This document shows positions 35,332 through 43,345 of a DNA stretch of 64,000 nucleotides, piece after piece; the first letter of the stretch is position 1, and every line of letters starts with the position of its first letter. Source of the DNA: Moheibacter stercoris (GTDB lineage Bacteria > Bacteroidota > Bacteroidia > Flavobacteriales > Weeksellaceae); contig NZ_JBEPMO010000012.1 in the NCBI RefSeq assembly GCF_040545805.1, positions 14,082 to 78,081 on the forward strand, in the 5' to 3' direction. A model generated the notes under the pieces. It did not search any database and was not told the origin of the DNA. It saw only the letters and a list, made by a program, of their open reading frames with translations. Both the position numbers and the translations under genes were made by a program.

Positions 35332-36657
35332 ATGAAAAAATTCTATTTTTTAGCAATCGCTTTGACAGGAGTACTAGCGTCTGCTCAATTGTCTTGGCAG
35401 CCACAGGCTACGAACTTTTCTCCAAGCTGGGGTATTGACGAGATTAATATCGTAAATGAAAATGTTGTTTGGGCAACTGCTTATGATGGAACAGGAGCTG
35501 GAACTTATCCAAAAGATTTCGCTGTTACTTCTAATGGTGGAACATCTTGGGTAGCGAAAACTGCTGAAGAAATGCCAGCAGCAGCATTATTTAGTGATAT
35601 TTATGCATTTAGTTCAACTACAGCATTCATCATTACTGCGCCATCTAGTGGAGGTGCGTCTAGCAACGGTATCTGGAAAACAACTGATGGAGGTGATAAC
35701 TGGACAAAATATTCAGGAGCAATTTTCAACAATAGTGCATCTTTTGCAAATCATATTTATTTCTGGGATGAAAACAACGGTTATGCTGGTGGAGACCCTG
35801 TAGCAAATAAATTTGAAATGTACAAAACTACTGACGGAGGTAACACATGGACTGTGATTTCTACTGCTCCAGCTCCTCAAAATGGTGATGAGTTTACTTA
35901 CGTTGGAGTTAAAGAAGTCCATGGGGACAACATCTGGTTAGGAACAAGTACAGGTCGTATTTTACGTTCAACAGATAGAGGAAACACTTGGACTGCTCAC
36001 ATTTCTCCAGCAATGGACTTTGGTGGAGTAATCACTGAAGGATCTTCTGCAAGTTTTGCTTTCTCAAGTGCAACTAATGGTTTGTTGATCACAAACGATA
36101 ATGGTTTTGCAGTATTGTACGAAACTACCAACGGAGGTGAGTCTTGGACAGATATTACTCCAAACGGACCTTGGTATTATGGAGATATTGCATATGTGCC
36201 TGGAACTCCAAATACATATGTATCAACTGGAATCAACTCTGCAGCTCCGATGGGATCTTCTTATTCAACTGATGGAGGTTTGAACTGGATTGAAATCGAT
36301 GCAGGTGAGCAAAGAGGTAAAGTTGAATTCTTAAATGGAACAACTGGATGGTGTGGACAATTTAGTGATGGACCTGGTGGATCTACAGGAATCATGAAAT
36401 TCCAAGGATCTTTAGCAGTGTCTGATGTTGTTGCTAAATCAAACTTACAAGTTTATCCGAACCCAGCTACAAGCGTAGTTAACTTCTCAGCTAAAAACCA
36501 AATTACTGGTGTTGTTTTGGCTGACATGACTGGAAAAGTTGTAGCAAAATCTACTTCTTCTTCAATCAATGTTTCTTCTTTAGCAGCTGGTGTTTATGTA
36601 GCACAAGTAAAATATGCTAACGGAAGTGTAGAGAACACAAAAGTTATCGTAAAATAA
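35332..36657 (+). CDS. Secreted BNR/YCF48-like beta-propeller with T9SS type A sorting domain
   Basis: 441 residues from ATG 35332 (signal MKKFYFLAIALTGVLASAQ); the upstream TTG at 35320 is in frame but less likely. Repeated Asp-box motifs STNGG/TTDGGxxW: TTDGGDNWTK, TTDGGNTWTV, STDRGNTWTA, TTNGGESWTD, STDGGLNWIE. The C-terminal 75 residues are a type A sorting domain (LQVYPNPATSVVNF, GVYVAQVKY, KVIVK) that directs export by T9SS and anchoring or release at the cell surface. Asp-box propellers often bind glycans, but no sialidase catalytic residues stand out. Strong terminator after it. Confidence 0.9.
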   Translation: MKKFYFLAIALTGVLASAQLSWQPQATNFSPSWGIDEINIVNENVVWATAYDGTGAGTYPKDFAVTSNGGTSWVAKTAEEMPAAALFSDIYAFSSTTAFIITAPSSGGASSNGIWKTTDGGDNWTKYSGAIFNNSASFANHIYFWDENNGYAGGDPVANKFEMYKTTDGGNTWTVISTAPAPQNGDEFTYVGVKEVHGDNIWLGTSTGRILRSTDRGNTWTAHISPAMDFGGVITEGSSASFAFSSATNGLLITNDNGFAVLYETTNGGESWTDITPNGPWYYGDIAYVPGTPNTYVSTGINSAAPMGSSYSTDGGLNWIEIDAGEQRGKVEFLNGTTGWCGQFSDGPGGSTGIMKFQGSLAVSDVVAKSNLQVYPNPATSVVNFSAKNQITGVVLADMTGKVVAKSTSSSINVSSLAAGVYVAQVKYANGSVENTKVIVK

Positions 36658-36683
36658 TTGAATTATTTTGCACAACAATAGAA

Positions 36684-36712
36684 GTGCCCCGAGTGATCGG
36701 GGCATTTTATTT
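36684..36712 (+). terminator. Terminator after the T9SS cargo gene
   Basis: TGCCCCG (36685-36691) pairs with CGGGGCA (36698-36704), then TTTTATTT. Confidence 0.9.
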
Positions 36713-36743
36713 GGATAAATCTCAATAATTTATCAAAAAGCAT

Positions 36744-36774
36744 TTGGGATTACAAAAAGGAATTCCTACCTTTG
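36744..36774 (+). promoter_or_regulatory. Promoter of the rplM-rpsI unit
   Basis: TTG at 36744-36746, a 20-bp spacer, and TACCTTTG at 36767-36774. This is a full match to the Bacteroidota vegetative promoter. A leader of about 40 nt follows to the GTG start at 36821. Confidence 0.82.
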
Positions 36775-36820
36775 CAACCCGAATTTTTATTCACCAAGTA
36801 AAATATTAAAAATCAATACA

Positions 36821-37276
36821 GTGGATACGTTAAGTTACAAAACAATATCAGCAAACAAGGAAACTGCTCAGAAAGAGTGGGTTCTTGTAGATGCATCTGG
36901 ACTAAGTTTAGGTAGATTGGCATCAGGAGTTGCTAAATTGGCAAGAGGTAAGCACAAAACAAATTTTACCCCTCATGCTGATTGTGGCGATAATGTGATA
37001 GTTGTGAATGCTGACAAAATTCAATTGACTGGGAACAAATGGGACGAGAAATTATACATTCGTCACACCAATTATCCTGGAGGTCAAAGAAGTTTAACAG
37101 CAAGACAATTATTTGACAAAGACCCAATTCGATTAGTCGAAAAGGCAGTAAAAGGAATGTTACCTAAAAACAAATTAGGAACACAGATTTTGTCTAATGT
37201 TTATGTGTACTCTGGAGAGGAGCATAACCAACAAGCACAAAAACCAAAATCAATCGACATTAACGCTTATTTATAA
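36821..37276 (+). CDS. rplM: 50S ribosomal protein L13
   Basis: 151 residues, starting at GTG 36821 (MDTLSYKTISANKETAQKEW). Family motifs WVLVDASGLSLGRLAS, GDNVIVVNADKIQLTGNKW, YIRHTNYPGG and AVKGMLPKNKLG are present. An early 50S assembly protein. Pairs with rpsI 8 bp downstream, as in most bacteria. Confidence 0.97.
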   Translation: MDTLSYKTISANKETAQKEWVLVDASGLSLGRLASGVAKLARGKHKTNFTPHADCGDNVIVVNADKIQLTGNKWDEKLYIRHTNYPGGQRSLTARQLFDKDPIRLVEKAVKGMLPKNKLGTQILSNVYVYSGEEHNQQAQKPKSIDINAYL

Positions 37277-37284
37277 TAAATTTT

Positions 37285-37671
37285 ATGGCAATTGTTCACA
37301 AAATAGGTCGAAGAAAAACTTCTGTTGCGAGAGTTTACTTGCAAGAGGGGAATGGTGAGATCTTTATCAACGGTCGTGAATTAAAAGATTATTTCACAAC
37401 TGGTGTTTTACAATACAAAGTAGAACAACCTTTAACAATCACAGGAAACAAAGGGAAATTCAATGTTGACGTGAAAGTATATGGAGGTGGAATTACAGGT
37501 CAAGCTGAGGCTATCCGTTTAGGTATTTCAAGAGCTCTTTGCGAAGTAGACGCTGATTTCAGATTACAATTAAAACCAGAAGGATTGTTAACTCGTGATC
37601 CAAGAATGGTTGAACGTAAGAAATTTGGTCAGAAGAAAGCTCGTAAAAGATTCCAATTCTCTAAACGTTAA
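37285..37671 (+). CDS. rpsI: 30S ribosomal protein S9
   Basis: 128 residues, with GRRKTSVARVYL at the start and the basic C-terminal tail RKKFGQKKARKRFQFSKR that reaches the ribosomal P site. Cotranscribed with rplM. Confidence 0.98.
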   Translation: MAIVHKIGRRKTSVARVYLQEGNGEIFINGRELKDYFTTGVLQYKVEQPLTITGNKGKFNVDVKVYGGGITGQAEAIRLGISRALCEVDADFRLQLKPEGLLTRDPRMVERKKFGQKKARKRFQFSKR

Positions 37672-37857
37672 TATTCAGTTTCAGGTTTTCTTGGCTATGG
37701 GAGAATTCTCTTGGGCTTCATAAGAAACCTGAATTAGTAAAAATCAATAGTAACCATTTTCCGTTGGTTTAGCATCTAAATGTTTCAGGCGAGATAATTT
37801 CAACCACTCAAACATTGCTTGCAGATTAAGCGGAACGTAAACTAAGAAAGAAAGAAA
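37672..37857 (+). promoter_or_regulatory. Structured leader upstream of rpsB
   Basis: TTCAGGTTTTCTT near 37678 pairs with AAGAAACCTGAA near 37723, enclosing the palindrome GAGAATTCTC. There is no T run after the stem, so it is not a plain terminator. A second TTTCAGG near 37790 could compete for the 3' arm. Candidate S2 autoregulatory leader or processing site; no known family was assigned. Confidence 0.4.
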
Positions 37858-38628
37858 ATGGCAAAAGTAAATGTAAAAAACTTGTTAGAGGCTGGCGTAC
37901 ATTTCGGTCACCTTACAAGAAAATGGAATCCAAATATGTCTCCCTATATCTTCATGGAGAAAAACGGGATCCACATCATAGATCTTCACAAAACAGCTGT
38001 GAAATTAGAAGAAGCATCAGATGCTTTAGGTAAAATCGCTTCTTCAGGACGTAAAATCCTTTTCGTAGCAACCAAAAAACAAGCGAAAGAAGTTGTAGCA
38101 AAACACGCAGAAAGCGTAGGGATGCCATACATCACTGAGCGTTGGCCAGGTGGTATGTTAACAAACTTCATCACAATTCGTAAAGCGGTGAAAAAAATGA
38201 ACTCTATCGATCGTATGAAGAAAGATGGAACATTTGAAACCCTTTCGAAAAAAGAAAGATTACAAGTAGATCGTCAAAGAGCGAAATTAGAAAGAGATTT
38301 GGGTTCTATTTCTGACATGACACGTATCCCATCTGCGGTATTTATCGTAGATACAGTTAGAGAACACATTGCAGTAGCTGAAGCTCAAAAATTAGGTATT
38401 CCAATCTTCGCGATGGTGGATACCAATACCGATCCAAGAGAAGTTGATTTCCCAATTCCTGCAAACGATGATGCATCAAAATCAATTGACATCATTTTGG
38501 AAAATGTGACCAATTCTATCAAAGAAGGTTTATCTCAAAGAAAAGCCGAAAAGGACAAATCAAAAGATGAGTCTAAAAATGATGAAGTGGAAGCAGTGGA
38601 AATGAAAGACGTTAAGGACGCAGAATAA
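37858..38628 (+). CDS. rpsB: 30S ribosomal protein S2
   Basis: 256 residues: LLEAGVHFGHLTRKWNPNM, then FVATKKQAKEVV, ERWPGGMLTNF, and PIFAMVDTNTDPREVDFPIPANDDA. The C-terminal 30 residues are an acidic/lysine-rich tail (DKSKDESKNDEVEAVEMK). S2 joins the 30S subunit late. Separated from tsf by a terminator-like hairpin (38671-38704). Confidence 0.97.
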   Translation: MAKVNVKNLLEAGVHFGHLTRKWNPNMSPYIFMEKNGIHIIDLHKTAVKLEEASDALGKIASSGRKILFVATKKQAKEVVAKHAESVGMPYITERWPGGMLTNFITIRKAVKKMNSIDRMKKDGTFETLSKKERLQVDRQRAKLERDLGSISDMTRIPSAVFIVDTVREHIAVAEAQKLGIPIFAMVDTNTDPREVDFPIPANDDASKSIDIILENVTNSIKEGLSQRKAEKDKSKDESKNDEVEAVEMKDVKDAE

Positions 38629-38670
38629 TTTTTGGTGATGTTTATTCATCAGAATTAACCATATCATAAT

Positions 38671-38704
38671 GTAGTTCTTTCGTAAATGAAAGGACTACTT
38701 TTTA
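38671..38704 (+). terminator. Hairpin with T run between rpsB and tsf
   Basis: GTAGTtCTTTC and GAAAGgACTAC pair around GTAAAT (38671-38698), followed by TTTTTATTTT. It would reduce tsf transcription relative to rpsB. Confidence 0.7.
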
Positions 38705-38741
38705 TTTTAGATTTAACTACTAACAATTAAAAAAATAAACA

Positions 38742-39563
38742 ATGTATAAAGCAACCGCAGCTGAAGTTAGTAAACTTCGTAACGCAACTGGAGCCGGAAT
38801 GATGGACTCTAAAAAAGCTTTGGAAGAAGCTGAAGGTAATTTTGATAAAGCAATCGAAATCTTACGTAAAAAAGGTCAAAAAGTTGCTGCTAATAGAGCA
38901 GATAGAGAAAGTACTGAAGGAGCTGTTATCGCAAAAGTTAATGCTGGTCACAACAAAGGGGTTGTTCTTGCTTTAAATTGTGAAACAGATTTCGTTGCGA
39001 AAAATGAAGATTTCATCAAATTGGCGAAAGATTTAGCTGAAATGGCTTTGGATTTCGATTCAAAAGAAGAATTGTTAAAAGCTGACTTTAACGGTATTTC
39101 TGTAGAAGAAAAATTAACAGAGCAAACGGGAGTTATTGGAGAGAAAATCGAAATCGGTCATTTCTCAACAATCGAAGGATTCTCTTTGAATTCTTACATC
39201 CACGCAGGAAACAGAATCGCTGCAGTAGTTGCTTTGTCTGGTGAATATCCTGGTGCTACAGAAGTTGCGTATGATGTTGCAATGCAAGTTGCTGCGATGA
39301 ATCCAGTAGCTTTAGACGAAACACAAGTTTCTCAAGCAGTTATTGACCAAGAATTGGAAATCGCAAAAGACCAATTGCGTCAAGAAGGTAAACCAGAAAA
39401 CATGATCGAAGGAATTGCGCAAGGTAAATTGCAAAAATTCTTCAAAGAAAATACGTTGGTTCACCAAGCGTCAATTAAAGATGGAAAAACATCTGTAAAA
39501 GACGTTGTAAGCGCTGTTAATGGTGATTTAAAAGTAATCGGATACATCCGTTACGGTTTATAA
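38742..39563 (+). CDS. tsf: Elongation factor Ts
   Basis: 273 residues. N-terminal UBA-like domain (ATAAEVSKLRNATGAGMMDSKKAL), then the core with NCETDFVAKNEDF, VAMQVAAMNP and DQLRQEGKPENMIEGIAQGKL. EF-Ts recycles EF-Tu-GDP. The usual rpsB-tsf order. Confidence 0.97.
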   Translation: MYKATAAEVSKLRNATGAGMMDSKKALEEAEGNFDKAIEILRKKGQKVAANRADRESTEGAVIAKVNAGHNKGVVLALNCETDFVAKNEDFIKLAKDLAEMALDFDSKEELLKADFNGISVEEKLTEQTGVIGEKIEIGHFSTIEGFSLNSYIHAGNRIAAVVALSGEYPGATEVAYDVAMQVAAMNPVALDETQVSQAVIDQELEIAKDQLRQEGKPENMIEGIAQGKLQKFFKENTLVHQASIKDGKTSVKDVVSAVNGDLKVIGYIRYGL

Positions 39564-39586
39564 TAAAATCCTATTCTATACAATTG

Positions 39587-39620
39587 AAAGCTCTGTTTTT
39601 ACAGAGCTTTTTTTATTTTT
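39587..39620 (+). terminator. Terminator after tsf
   Basis: AAAGCTCTG (39587-39595) pairs with CAGAGCTTT (39602-39610), then a long T run. Confidence 0.92.
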
Positions 39621-39650
39621 ATGATTTCTACATTTATTTTGGTATAGATA

Positions 39651-39681
39651 TTGGAAATTAGAAAAATATACTCTAATTTTG
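39651..39681 (+). promoter_or_regulatory. Promoter of the sorting-domain-only gene
   Basis: TTG at 39651-39653, a 20-bp spacer and TAATTTTG at 39674-39681. The start ATG at 39693 is only about 11 bp after the box, so the mRNA is nearly leaderless. Confidence 0.75.
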
Positions 39682-39692
39682 TTGAAATAGAT

Positions 39693-40037
39693 ATGAAACG
39701 AATTCTACTTTTAATGTTTTTAAGTTTTGCCGCTTTGAATGTGCATGCACAGAGCAGAGATGGTATCGTTGTATCTAATCCCATCAATGAGAAGAAATTA
39801 ACCATTTCACCCAACCCTGCAGTTTCTGACGTTAAATTAACGATCGAAGGAAATGAGGCAGATGTGAAATCGATCTCAATTTATAGCGTAATTGGAAGTG
39901 AAGTTTATTCAAAAGCTTACAATTCTTCTTCCAATACTTTTGATTTAGCCGTTAGAAGTTTGAAAAAAGGGAAGTATATGGTACGTGTAATTTTTACCGA
40001 CAATACTTCGGAAGTTGTTACGTTAATTAAACAATAA
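39693..40037 (+). CDS. Secreted protein made of little more than a T9SS type A sorting domain
   Basis: 114 residues. Signal peptide MKRILLLMFLSFAALNVHAQ, a 14-residue spacer, then a complete type A sorting domain: LTISPNPAVSDVKLTI, SISIYSVIGSEVYSK, LAVRSLKKGKYMVRVIFTD, VVTLIKQ. There is no cargo domain. In T9SS the domain is normally removed or kept as a surface anchor at the end of a large protein. A lone copy could be a signalling or decoy substrate, or a periplasmic protein that uses the same fold. It has its own promoter and lies between tsf and the GreA/GreB-like gene. Confidence 0.85.
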   Translation: MKRILLLMFLSFAALNVHAQSRDGIVVSNPINEKKLTISPNPAVSDVKLTIEGNEADVKSISIYSVIGSEVYSKAYNSSSNTFDLAVRSLKKGKYMVRVIFTDNTSEVVTLIKQ

Positions 40038-40270
40038 TCTAATTTAAATTTTCGGAATTATTTATGTCTACATTTAGACACATAGTATTGCTTACCAATA
40101 TTTCAATTCTTCCGAATTATGAAAGCAAAATCTTATTGGCGCACAATAAGGCCTTCATTTCTTAATACTCTCGTTTTCTATACGAGAGTTTACGTCATTT
40201 AACTATTTTTTGTAATCGAATTCTTAATCGAATTTACATTACTATTTCATAATCATTAATCCTTATCATC

Positions 40271-40663
40271 ATGGAAATAAAACCTATTGTATTATTATCA
40301 GAATATCAAATTTTACGTGATTTAATTAAGCGTAATACAGATCAAAGAGTTGCCAAGGAAGTTCAACAACTATCATCGGAGTTGGATCGTGCAATCGTAA
40401 TCAAAGAAGAAGAAATCAACGAAAAGATTGTTCGTATAGGTTCCGAAGTTGAAATAGAGGAAATGAAATCCAAAAGAACCATGAAAGTTCGTTTGGTGTT
40501 GCCTACAGAAGCTAATTTAGCTCAAGGAAAGGTTTCCTTGTTGGCTCCACTCGGAGTAGCTCTAATCGGTTTTTCTGAAGGAGATGAAGTAAATTGGGAG
40601 ATGCCTGCTGGCACCACCCAAATTCGTATCCTAAAAGTAAATAATGAAGATTTAGACGCTTAG
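40271..40663 (+). CDS. GreA/GreB C-terminal-domain protein (Rnk-like)
   Basis: 130 residues. N-terminal short helical part (YQILRDLIKRNTDQRVAKEV), then the GreA/GreB C-terminal FKBP-like fold (VRIGSEVEIEEM, VRLVLPTEANLAQGKVSLLAPLGVALIGF, GDEVNWEMP). It lacks the long coiled coil with acidic tip that reaches the RNA polymerase active site, so it resembles Rnk/anti-cleavage factors rather than GreA. Its 3' end overlaps hemE, on the other strand, by 4 bp. The 230-bp region before it (40038-40270) shows only a small hairpin, ACTCTCG-CGAGAGT. Confidence 0.82.
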   Translation: MEIKPIVLLSEYQILRDLIKRNTDQRVAKEVQQLSSELDRAIVIKEEEINEKIVRIGSEVEIEEMKSKRTMKVRLVLPTEANLAQGKVSLLAPLGVALIGFSEGDEVNWEMPAGTTQIRILKVNNEDLDA

Positions 40664-41694
40664 TCTTTGCGATAATTTACTACAGCTTGAATGAAAGCTT
40701 GTGCATTTTCAACTGGGACATTGGGTAAAATCCCGTGTCCTAAGTTGGCAATGTAACGAGTAGTCCCAAATCCATCGATCATTTCCTTCACCATTTCTTG
40801 AATCTTTTCTGGCTTTGACAATAATCTCGACGGATCGAAATTTCCTTGCAAAGTGATAGAATTATTGGTCAACTGGCGAGCAACTTCTGGAGTTACTGTC
40901 CAATCTACTCCCAATGCAGAAGCTTTTGATTGACTCATTTTTTCTAAGGCAAACCAACAACCTTTTGCGAATACTGTAACCGGTCTAACTTCTGAAACAG
41001 CATTGACAATTTGTTCAATGTATTTCCAAGAGAATTCATCATAATCTTTTGGTGAAAGCATTCCGCCCCAACTGTCAAAAATTTGAATCACATTACATCC
41101 CATTTCTGCTTTTTTCAACAAATAAGCAATGGTTGTATCGGTAATTTTTTGCAATAATTCATGTGCTGCTTCAGGATGCTGGAAACAAAATCCTTTGGCA
41201 ATATCAAATGATTTAGAGCCTCTTCCTTCAATGCAATAGCATAAAATCGTCCATGGAGAACCAGCAAAACCAATCAATGGAATTTTATTGTCCAATTCTT
41301 TTTTGGTCAATTTAATGGCTTCAAACACGTATCCTAAAGTCTCTTCTACATCGGGTACGATTACATTTTGAACTTGTTCAACGGTTCTGATCGGATTTTC
41401 CAACCAAGGTCCAATTCCGTGTTTCATTTCGAAATTCATTCCCATTGCTTGAGGAACTACCAAAATATCTGAAAATAAAATCGCTGCATCCAACGGAAAT
41501 CTTCTGATTGGTTGAACCGTAATTTCGGTAGCCAATTCAGGCGTTTGACATCTAGTGAAAAAATCATATTGGTCACGTAGCGCAATAAATTCGGGTAAGT
41601 AACGACCCGCTTGACGCATCATCCATACGGGTGGTCTTTGCAATTCTTCTCCTTTTAATGCGCGTAATAATAAATCATTTTTCAACTCTTGCAT
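40660..41694 (-). CDS. hemE: Uroporphyrinogen decarboxylase
   Basis: 344 residues: RPPVWMMRQAGRYLPEF at the N-terminus, RFPLDAAILFSDILVVPQAMG with the catalytic Asp, GFAGSPWTILCYCIEGRGS and GNFDPSRLL, then ANLGHGILPNVPVENAQAF. It converts uroporphyrinogen III to coproporphyrinogen III. Last gene of the hemA-hemC-hemD-hemE operon, 43 bp after hemD. Confidence 0.97.
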   Translation of the reverse strand: MQELKNDLLLRALKGEELQRPPVWMMRQAGRYLPEFIALRDQYDFFTRCQTPELATEITVQPIRRFPLDAAILFSDILVVPQAMGMNFEMKHGIGPWLENPIRTVEQVQNVIVPDVEETLGYVFEAIKLTKKELDNKIPLIGFAGSPWTILCYCIEGRGSKSFDIAKGFCFQHPEAAHELLQKITDTTIAYLLKKAEMGCNVIQIFDSWGGMLSPKDYDEFSWKYIEQIVNAVSEVRPVTVFAKGCWFALEKMSQSKASALGVDWTVTPEVARQLTNNSITLQGNFDPSRLLSKPEKIQEMVKEMIDGFGTTRYIANLGHGILPNVPVENAQAFIQAVVNYRKD

Positions 41695-41737
41695 ATTTTT
41701 CTTTATTTAAATTAAGTTGTTTATGAACGAAATTTTG

Positions 41738-42427
41738 TCATTCATTTCCAACATAATACTTGTTAATGGTTTGAATCAAATGCTCCATTTCAGGAACTTC
41801 TGATGTAATAATGGTATTTTCCGTATGTTTTTTTAATTCGCCAGTGGTCGTATTGCCAATCGAAAATACAATCGCACCCTTCGAAATAAAATTGTTTTTA
41901 AAATAGGTTTTAACACTCAATGGACTAAAAAACACAAATCCCGTATAGGCCTCTGATCGAATTTTTAATTCTTGCGGATAGGAATTATAACAAATGATTT
42001 CATTTAATTTATGACCTTCATTTCCTAAGATTTCAACTAGTTCATCTCTTCGATTATTGCCACAGAAAAAATTCCAGGTTTGTGGGATTTCGTTGTCCAA
42101 AATATACGCTGCTAAATCAATTGCATAATCGGCTACTTGAACAACATTGAAATTGGAATTTCTTAGGAATTCAGCAGTTTTTTGTCCTACAACATAAAAC
42201 TCGCCATCAAGATTTAATTTTGAAATTGCTTTTACCGAATTTTGGCTTGAAATAAGGTATTTTTTTATTTCAGGAATAATTCGATTTTCAAATTGATCAG
42301 ATGATATCAATTCGATTTTTAAAGCAGGACGAATGCTAAAATCCAAACTTGGATTCAATTTACCCGCGATCCAATCTTCCGAAAGATCTTTGGTAAAAAG
42401 AATTTTTATGTCGGGATTTTGCTGCAT
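41738..42427 (-). CDS. hemD: Uroporphyrinogen-III synthase
   Basis: 229 residues, poorly conserved as usual for HemD. Recognised by position directly after hemC and by the two-domain pattern with FYVVGQKTAEFLRNSNFNVV, FFCGNNRRDELVEIL and FFSPLSVKTYF, then IVFSIGNTTTGEL. It cyclises hydroxymethylbilane and inverts ring D. It starts one base after the hemC stop. Confidence 0.88.
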   Translation of the reverse strand: MQQNPDIKILFTKDLSEDWIAGKLNPSLDFSIRPALKIELISSDQFENRIIPEIKKYLISSQNSVKAISKLNLDGEFYVVGQKTAEFLRNSNFNVVQVADYAIDLAAYILDNEIPQTWNFFCGNNRRDELVEILGNEGHKLNEIICYNSYPQELKIRSEAYTGFVFFSPLSVKTYFKNNFISKGAIVFSIGNTTTGELKKHTENTIITSEVPEMEHLIQTINKYYVGNE

Positions 42428-43345
42428 CTATTTCTTGATTTGTTTTTGGATGTTTTGAATTAAATCATAAGCACCTTGCTCATTCAATTTTTGAGCTAAT
42501 TCTTTTCCTTTATGTTCAAAATCTGATCTTGAAAAAGTTTCTTCAATTGTTAATTTCGTTTTTCCGTCCAAAGATAAAACGGCACCTTGAAAATGAATTT
42601 CCTCGTTTTGGACATTGGCATATCCACCAATAGGTGCTGTACATCCGCCTTCCAAAACATTTAAAAATTGTCTTTCAACGGTAGCTGCAATTTTGGATTG
42701 TTCATTGGAAATTTGAGGCAATTCAAAATTTTCCATGGCGGCGATTCCAACAATTCCTTGTGAGGGTGCGGAAATCATCCAATCCAATACTTTAAATTTA
42801 AGATTTTTTTCGGCTAATTCTTGCAAAATTTCACTTCTATCCAATCCCGCATAAGCGAAAATTGCACCATCCCAATCGGAATCCATTAGTTTTTGAATTC
42901 GCAATTGAACGTTTCCTCTTAAATCAACTAAAGTGTCTTGCGGATATTGATTGAGCCAAAAGGCTTTTCTTCGCAAACTTCCTGTCGCAATGGTTCGGGT
43001 TTGTTTTTCAAAGATTTCCTCTGATTTGTACACCAAAATATCTTGGTGATTTCCTCTTTCCATAAAGCCTTTCATTTCGATGCCTTTTGGAAGTAGGGTA
43101 GGAACATCTTTTAAACTATGAACGGCAATATCTATTTCGCCATTTAATAAAGCAATGTCCAAAGATCTGGTGAAAACACCCGAAATTCCGATTTCATAAA
43201 TGGGTTGCTTTAGATTAATATCGCCCTCAGATGAAATGGCTACAATTTGGGTTGATTGTCCTAGTTCCTCCAATTTGGAAGCTACTAAATTTGCTTGCCA
43301 CATTGCCAATGGGCTTTTTCGAGTACCAATGCGAATAGGATTCAT
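42428..43345 (-). CDS. hemC: Hydroxymethylbilane synthase (porphobilinogen deaminase)
   Basis: 305 residues: IRIGTRKSPLAMWQANLV, AVHSLKDVPTLLPKG, ATGSLRRKAFWLNQYP, VDLRGNVQLRIQKL, and the dipyrromethane cofactor Cys in VLEGGCTAPIGGYA. It links four porphobilinogens. Its start overlaps the hemA stop by one base. Confidence 0.97.
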   Translation of the reverse strand: MNPIRIGTRKSPLAMWQANLVASKLEELGQSTQIVAISSEGDINLKQPIYEIGISGVFTRSLDIALLNGEIDIAVHSLKDVPTLLPKGIEMKGFMERGNHQDILVYKSEEIFEKQTRTIATGSLRRKAFWLNQYPQDTLVDLRGNVQLRIQKLMDSDWDGAIFAYAGLDRSEILQELAEKNLKFKVLDWMISAPSQGIVGIAAMENFELPQISNEQSKIAATVERQFLNVLEGGCTAPIGGYANVQNEEIHFQGAVLSLDGKTKLTIEETFSRSDFEHKGKELAQKLNEQGAYDLIQNIQKQIKK

